A DNA stretch of 64,000 nt from RPQJ01 sp044226195 (lineage in GTDB: Bacteria; Pseudomonadota; Gammaproteobacteria; Steroidobacterales; Steroidobacteraceae). A program made the translations under genes and the position numbers. The DNA lies in assembly GCA_044226195.1 (NCBI GenBank), contig JBGAHO010000003.1:1-64000 (forward strand), read 5' to 3'. Every line of letters starts with the position of its first letter. The first letter of the stretch is position 1. Below are positions 59,855 to 64,000 of the stretch, piece by piece. The notes under the pieces are model-generated. The model searched no databases and was not told where the DNA came from. It saw nothing but the letters and a program-made list of their open reading frames with translations.

Positions 59855-61708
59855 ATGGGTGGCGGAATCGGACACAGCGTGGGCAAGCGCAAACGCAACC
59901 AGCCGGCGGCCGTCGCGCCGGCACCGGCGGAACCCTCGCGCCAGGCGCCTGCGCCGCGGCGGCTGTGGGCCTTTCGCGCGATCGTCGTCCTGCTGCCGTT
60001 CCTGCTGCTCGGGCTCACCGAGATCGGTCTTCGCCTCGGCGGCTTCGGTCACGACCTCGAGCCGCTGTTCATCGCGAGCCCTGAGCACCCCGACTACCTG
60101 CAGGCCAATCCCCGCGCGGTGACGCGGCTCTTCACCGAGCCGTCGCAGGCGCCGAACGTCAGCATCGAGACGGCGTACTTCGCCGCGCACAAGCCGCCGG
60201 GCACCTTCCGAGTGTTCGTGCAGGGCGAGTCCAGTGCCGCGGGATTCCCGTATGGCCTCGGGGCGTCGCTCGCGGGCGTGCTCGACCAGCGCTTCGAACG
60301 GGCGTTTCCCTCGCGCGACGTCGAGGTCATTTCCACCGCGATGTCGGCGGTGAATTCCTATGCGCTGCTCGACTTCGCCGACGAGATCCTCGCGCAGCGG
60401 CCCGATGCGATCGTCGTCTACGTCGGTCACAACGAGTACCTCGGCATCCTCGGCGTCGGCTCCAGCCTGCGCATGGCGTCGCAGCCCTGGCTGACGCGCG
60501 CGTTCCTGGCGGCGCGCGAGTGGCGGCTGTTCCAGCTCATGAGCCGCGTGCTGAAGATCGCCGGCGCGCAATCGGCGGGGCCCGTGACCCGCGGCTCCGA
60601 CACGCTGATGGCCCGCGTCGCCGGTGAGCGCTCGATCCGCCTCCACTCGGAGCTCTACCAGCGCGGGCTCGAGCAATTCAGCAGCAACCTCGGTGCGTTG
60701 CTCGAGAAGTACCGCCGCGCCGGCGTGCCGGTGTTCATCGGCACGCTGGTCAGCAACGAGCGCGACCAGATGCCGCTCGCGTGGCTGAGCGGCGACGAGG
60801 GCGATGCCTCGGGCGCGGCCAGGACGGCGTACTACGCGGCGCAGGATGCCGAGTCGGTGCCGCACTACGACGTGGCGCGCGAGGGCTACGCGTGGGCCCG
60901 CGACCTCGACCCACTGCGTTTCCGCGCGCCGTCCGACGTCAATCGGCGGATCGAGGAGCTGGCCCGGACCCATGGCGCGACGCTCGTCGACACGCATCGC
61001 GCGTTCGTCGAGGCGAGCGAGCACGGCCTCGTCGGCCACAACCTCGTGCTCGAGCACGTGCACCCCAACCTCGACGGCTACTGGCTGCTCGCCAACGCGT
61101 TCTTCGACGCCATGGTGACGAAAGGCTTGCCGGGACAGCCGGAGGTCGTGGTCGATGCGGCGGCAACGAAGCGCGAGATGCCGGTGAGCGACATCGATCG
61201 CTGGCTCGGCGAGTACAAGGTGCGGCGCATCGAGGCGGCGTGGCCGTTCACGTCGCAGAGTCGGCTGCCGGAACTGCCCGAGCCGAAGACGGAAGGCGAG
61301 CGCCTCGCGATGGCCGTCTACCGCGAGCAGATGTCGTGGCCCGAGGCGCAGGACCGGTTGCGGCAGTACTACCAGTCGACGGGCAATGCGGCCGAAGTGG
61401 CGCGCGTCTCGGGCATCCTCGCCGATGCCTTCCCGTTCGAGCCCGGCATCCAGTTCCAGACCGCCGCGGCGTTGATCGCGGTGTCGAGGCCCGCGGATGC
61501 CCTGCGTTATGGGCGCCGCGCCGCCAGCCTCGCGCCGAACGATCCCAACGCGCTGCTGGTCGAGGCGCACGCACTCATCCTGACCGGTCGCCGCGACGAG
61601 GGTCGCGCCGTGCTGGAGCGCGTGCTCGCGATCGACCCGGCGAACCCCACGGCGCGCAACGTGCTCGGCCAGTTGGCGGCGGGCGCTGCGCAGGGAGGCA
61701 ACCCGTGA
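59855..61708 (+). CDS. Membrane-anchored SGNH-like protein with C-terminal TPR-like region, copy 1
   Basis: A protein of 617 residues. A hydrophobic segment (AIVVLLPFLLLGLTEIGLRL) near residue 45 anchors a periplasmic SGNH-like domain with block I VQGESSAAGFPYG (GES in place of GDS), block III VYVGHNEYLG and block V LEHVHPNLDGYWLLA with the catalytic His. The C-terminal 150 residues form helical repeats (ALIAVSRPADALRYGRRAAS; EAHALILTGRRDEGRAVLER). The substrate is unknown; an esterase or deacetylase acting on surface sugars is possible. The ATG at 59855 touches the terminator, so GTG 59879 is an alternative start. The oxygenase gene overlaps its stop. Confidence 0.75.
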   Translation: MGGGIGHSVGKRKRNQPAAVAPAPAEPSRQAPAPRRLWAFRAIVVLLPFLLLGLTEIGLRLGGFGHDLEPLFIASPEHPDYLQANPRAVTRLFTEPSQAPNVSIETAYFAAHKPPGTFRVFVQGESSAAGFPYGLGASLAGVLDQRFERAFPSRDVEVISTAMSAVNSYALLDFADEILAQRPDAIVVYVGHNEYLGILGVGSSLRMASQPWLTRAFLAAREWRLFQLMSRVLKIAGAQSAGPVTRGSDTLMARVAGERSIRLHSELYQRGLEQFSSNLGALLEKYRRAGVPVFIGTLVSNERDQMPLAWLSGDEGDASGAARTAYYAAQDAESVPHYDVAREGYAWARDLDPLRFRAPSDVNRRIEELARTHGATLVDTHRAFVEASEHGLVGHNLVLEHVHPNLDGYWLLANAFFDAMVTKGLPGQPEVVVDAAATKREMPVSDIDRWLGEYKVRRIEAAWPFTSQSRLPELPEPKTEGERLAMAVYREQMSWPEAQDRLRQYYQSTGNAAEVARVSGILADAFPFEPGIQFQTAAALIAVSRPADALRYGRRAASLAPNDPNALLVEAHALILTGRRDEGRAVLERVLAIDPANPTARNVLGQLAAGAAQGGNP

Positions 61709-62436
61709 AAGTCGTCAAGCAGACCGAGCGCTACGTGATCCTCGACGACGTGCTGCCGCCCGAGCAGTTCGCGCTGATGCTGGAGTACGCCGCGCGCAGC
61801 GACTACGCGCGCAACCCGCGCTGGATCAAGCCCTGGGACCTCGGTGACGAGATGCCGTGGCAGACGGGCGAGACGGTGTACACGAAGGGCAAGGCGCTGC
61901 ACGAGCAGGACCCGCGCCGGGCGTACCCGACGGGGCAGGCCGTGGACCTGCTGCTGAAGAAGATCCTCGAGTCGAAGTTCTATCGCGAGAAGGTGCCCGA
62001 CACCTACGTCACCGCGCGCACCTACCTGCACCCGCCGGGCTCGGGGCTCGACTGGCACGACGACGAGGGGCGCTTCGCCGGCGCCTACACCTACTACGTG
62101 CACCCGCGCTGGCATGCGTCGTGGGGCGGCGAGCTGATGATCGTCGAGGACGCGCTCGGTCGCGACCGGCTGCCCGAGAAGCGGCACATGAAGGACGGGC
62201 GCGTCGAGACCGTCGCAAAGACCTGGGACGTGCTCACCAAGGACGATCTGTCCACGATGCTGATGGACGGCGCGACCAGCACCGAGTTCGTGTTCGCGAG
62301 GCCCAACCGCCTCGTGTTCATGGTCGGCGGCACCTGGCATCGCGTGAACGTCGTGAAGCGCAACGCGCCGTTCCCGCGCGCGGCGATCGCCGGCTTCTTC
62401 CTCGGCGAGAACGACGACGTCCCCTTCTGGCGATAG
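61705..62436 (+). CDS. 2-oxoglutarate/Fe(II)-dependent oxygenase (prolyl 4-hydroxylase-like)
   Basis: A 243-residue oxygenase. The iron ligands are His and Asp in SGLDWHDDEGRFAG and a distal His in VGGTWHRVNVV; the 2-oxoglutarate salt bridge is probably Arg in PFPRAAIAGFFLG. Spacing and the strand TYYVHPRWHASWGGELMIVE match the prolyl 4-hydroxylase-type double-stranded beta helix. The substrate may be a protein side chain or a small molecule. The GTG start overlaps the stop of the SGNH-like gene (GTGA), so the two are coupled. Its TAG stop lies in repeat copy D. Confidence 0.84.
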   Translation: MKVVKQTERYVILDDVLPPEQFALMLEYAARSDYARNPRWIKPWDLGDEMPWQTGETVYTKGKALHEQDPRRAYPTGQAVDLLLKKILESKFYREKVPDTYVTARTYLHPPGSGLDWHDDEGRFAGAYTYYVHPRWHASWGGELMIVEDALGRDRLPEKRHMKDGRVETVAKTWDVLTKDDLSTMLMDGATSTEFVFARPNRLVFMVGGTWHRVNVVKRNAPFPRAAIAGFFLGENDDVPFWR

Positions 62437-62455
62437 GGGACATTCCTCTTATTTC
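62434..62455 (+). repeat. GGGGACATT repeat, copy D
   Basis: Reads TAGGGGACATTCCTCTTATT then TC. It starts with the TAG of the oxygenase gene and pairs with copy E. Confidence 0.8.
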
Positions 62456-62466
62456 CGACCTCCTCG

Positions 62467-62486
62467 GAAGAGAGGAATGTCCCCTA
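62467..62486 (-). repeat. GGGGACATT repeat, copy E (inverted)
   Basis: On the minus strand TAGGGGACATTCCTCTCTTC, starting with the TAG of the second SGNH-like gene. Confidence 0.8.
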
Positions 62487-64000
62487 TTTTTTCATCTGGG
62501 CGAGCCAGTATTGGGCGCGCTGCTCGTTGGGGTGCCGGGCGAGGATGGCCTCGAGGGTCTTCACGGAGTCGGCGGGATGACCGGAGCGCGCCTGTGCCTC
62601 GGCGAGCGACAGGGCGTATTCGACCGGCTCGCGGTTCAGCTGCACGGCGCGCTGCAGGTAGGGCAGGCTGCGCTCGGGCGCGTTGGCCCGCAGCAGCAGG
62701 TGCCCGGCCGTGTATTGCACGTTGTCCTGGGTGACGAGGGCATCGGCGAGGTTCGCCGCGACGCGCACGGCTTCGGGCGTGTTGCCGGCCTGCTGGTAGG
62801 TCGCGAGCGCATTGGTCATCGTGTCGGCCCACGTCAGCCGCTTGCTGAACCACGCCTGCGCGAGCGCTTCGATGGGCGAGGCGGGCGGCGGCGGCACCCA
62901 GTCGCGGCGCCGCTCGACGAACGGCCAGTCGTTCTTCAGCACCTCGATGCGGTACTCGCCCGCCAGCCGGTCGATCTCGGTTACCGGAATCTCGCGGCGC
63001 GCGGTCGCGTCGTCGATGGCGACCTCCGGCACGCCGAGGCGCGCCGTGAGCGGCGCGACGTAGGTCGTCGCCAGCAGGAAATAGCCGTCGACGTTCGGAT
63101 GCACGTGCTCGAGCATCAGGTCGGCGCCGATGATGCCGTCCCGCGACGCGCGACGGAACGCGTCATGCACCTCGACCACGGTGGCGCCGTCCGCCTTGGC
63201 CACGTCGCGGATCACCGTGTCGAACGCCTCGGGCGCGCGGAAGCGCAGTTCGTCGCGATCCTTCGCCGCCACGTATTCCGACCGCGCGTCCTCGAACTTG
63301 CCCGCCGCATCCAGCGTCCGCGCGCGTTCGTAGTGGCGGGCCGCCGAGTCCTCACCGCCGACGGTGCTCACGAACGGGGCCTGGTCGCGCTCGTTGCTGG
63401 CCAGCGTGCCGACGAACACCGGAACGCCGGCCGCGCGGTACTTTTGCAGCAGGCGGTCGAGGTTGCCGCGGAACTGCTCGAGGCCCTGCTGGTAGAGCGG
63501 CGAGCCGTAGGGGATCGATCGCTCGCGCGCCACGCGCGACATCAGCGTGCCGTCGGCATTCGATTCGGGAGGCGGGGCCGCACCGGCCGACGACACGAGC
63601 TTCTCGAGCGCGCGGTAGAGGTGCAGGTGGCGCAGGGCCGCGACGGCGCGCGCCAACGTCGGCGAGCGTGCACTGACGTACGACGAGCCGACGCCGCCGA
63701 CGCCGAGGTACTCGTTGTGGCCGGTGTAGATCACGATCGCGTCGGGCTGCATCGCGAGGATCTCGTCCGCGAAGTCGAGCAGCACGTAGCTCGTCACCGC
63801 CGCCATCGCGGTGTTGATGACCTCGATGCGCCGGCCCGGATACATGCGCTGCAGGCGCTGCTGCAGCAGCGCCGCGGGCGAGGCCCAGCGCCCGTACGGG
63901 AAGCCGGCGGCGCTCGACTCGCCCTGCACGACGACGCGGAACGTGCCGGCAGGCTTGCGCGCCGGGAACCACTGCGTGTCGATGGCGACGCGCGGCGCGA
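62484..64000 (-). CDS. Membrane SGNH-like/TPR protein, copy 2 (N terminus outside window)
   Basis: The last 505 codons of a paralogue of the 59855 gene; the start lies beyond base 64000. It shows the same layout: VAIDTQWFPARKPAGTFRVV then VQGESSAAGFPYG (block I), IVIYTGHNEYLG (block III), LEHVHPNVDGYFLLA (block V), and a C-terminal helical repeat part ending LAQMKK. Both proteins keep the SNERDQ segment after IGTL/VGTL. The two genes converge on the oxygenase region, suggesting an old duplication with inversion. The stop TAG lies in repeat copy E. The function is unknown. Confidence 0.78.
   Translation of the reverse strand, partial: APRVAIDTQWFPARKPAGTFRVVVQGESSAAGFPYGRWASPAALLQQRLQRMYPGRRIEVINTAMAAVTSYVLLDFADEILAMQPDAIVIYTGHNEYLGVGGVGSSYVSARSPTLARAVAALRHLHLYRALEKLVSSAGAAPPPESNADGTLMSRVARERSIPYGSPLYQQGLEQFRGNLDRLLQKYRAAGVPVFVGTLASNERDQAPFVSTVGGEDSAARHYERARTLDAAGKFEDARSEYVAAKDRDELRFRAPEAFDTVIRDVAKADGATVVEVHDAFRRASRDGIIGADLMLEHVHPNVDGYFLLATTYVAPLTARLGVPEVAIDDATARREIPVTEIDRLAGEYRIEVLKNDWPFVERRRDWVPPPPASPIEALAQAWFSKRLTWADTMTNALATYQQAGNTPEAVRVAANLADALVTQDNVQYTAGHLLLRANAPERSLPYLQRAVQLNREPVEYALSLAEAQARSGHPADSVKTLEAILARHPNEQRAQYWLAQMKK

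Larger units (their letters stand above)
62434..62486. terminator. Bidirectional palindromic terminator between converging genes
   Basis: Copies D and E form an inverted repeat: TAGGGGACATTCCTCT (62434-62449) pairs perfectly with its complement at 62471-62486. Inside, TTCCGA and TCGGAA make a second stem with a small loop. The element supplies the stop codon of both converging genes and probably ends transcription from both sides. Confidence 0.7.

Noticed and set aside
53989..60018. Minus-strand open frame of 2009 codons opposite the pullulanase gene
   Set aside because: Arg/Val/His-rich translation without domains, a shadow of G+C-rich codon use on the plus strand, where the pullulanase modules and active site are clear.

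Overview
The window is about 68% G+C, densely packed, and codes on both strands. Genes of the same strand often overlap by four bases (ATGA or GTGA), and GTG starts are common. The genes seen here (SlyD, RimO, Lon, a YcbB-like L,D-transpeptidase, an HAE1-type RND pump, a CbiM-like permease, a chemoreceptor with a FliA-like promoter) point to a free-living, motile, Gram-negative member of the Pseudomonadota, most likely Gammaproteobacteria or Betaproteobacteria. No rRNA, tRNA, CRISPR array, phage or transposase gene was seen.

Layout. 1-4095: start of a Leu/Phe/Val-type amino-acid dehydrogenase gene running off the left edge, proline iminopeptidase, an EamA exporter, and a translationally coupled pair made of a membrane transglutaminase-like protein and an endonuclease/exonuclease/phosphatase-fold protein. 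4126-11114: an accessory block with a DUF900-type lipoprotein hydrolase, a C25 (gingipain/caspase-like) peptidase coupled to an 89-residue protein, a cytoplasmic SGNH hydrolase, a helical lipoprotein with a small partner, and a Tyr/Gly-rich lipoprotein. 11294-19701: MFS transporter, FAD/GcvT dehydrogenase, a MgtE_N-CorA hybrid, a two-subunit CoA-transferase, a phospholipase D-family enzyme and a YbjQ-type protein. 19950-25516: RsbQ-like hydrolase, a chemoreceptor with five 39-residue HAMP-like units behind a sigma-28-like promoter, a lipoprotein lipase-like hydrolase, a DUF4870 protein and SlyD. 25529-34613: fmdB-like/rimO/L,D-transpeptidase operon, cold-shock protein, CbiM-like and MscS-type membrane proteins, DedA and MATE proteins. 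34700-41647: S9 peptidase, small membrane protein, hsp20-lon, methyltransferase and a lipoprotein.

41690-59793 is a glucan-metabolism region: glgP, then an RND efflux pair, then glgB, an aldo/keto reductase and glgX in tight succession, followed by a 1933-residue pullulanase-type lipoprotein with five copies of a C-rich beta module. Together these would debranch external starch or pullulan and build, trim and phosphorolyse glycogen inside the cell. No glgA or glgC is present. 59855-64000 holds two related membrane-anchored SGNH-like proteins converging on a 2-oxoglutarate/Fe(II) oxygenase.

The most unusual signals are: (1) a dispersed repeat with core GGGGACATTCCTCTTTTTC found five times, each directly at the stop codon of a gene; (2) the uncharacterised caspase-like/SGNH/lipoprotein block, in which two promoter regions look like copies of each other; (3) an excalibur-like calcium motif out of frame behind the cold-shock gene; (4) the expanded HAMP array; (5) a CorA-type channel whose GMN motif reads GMS.
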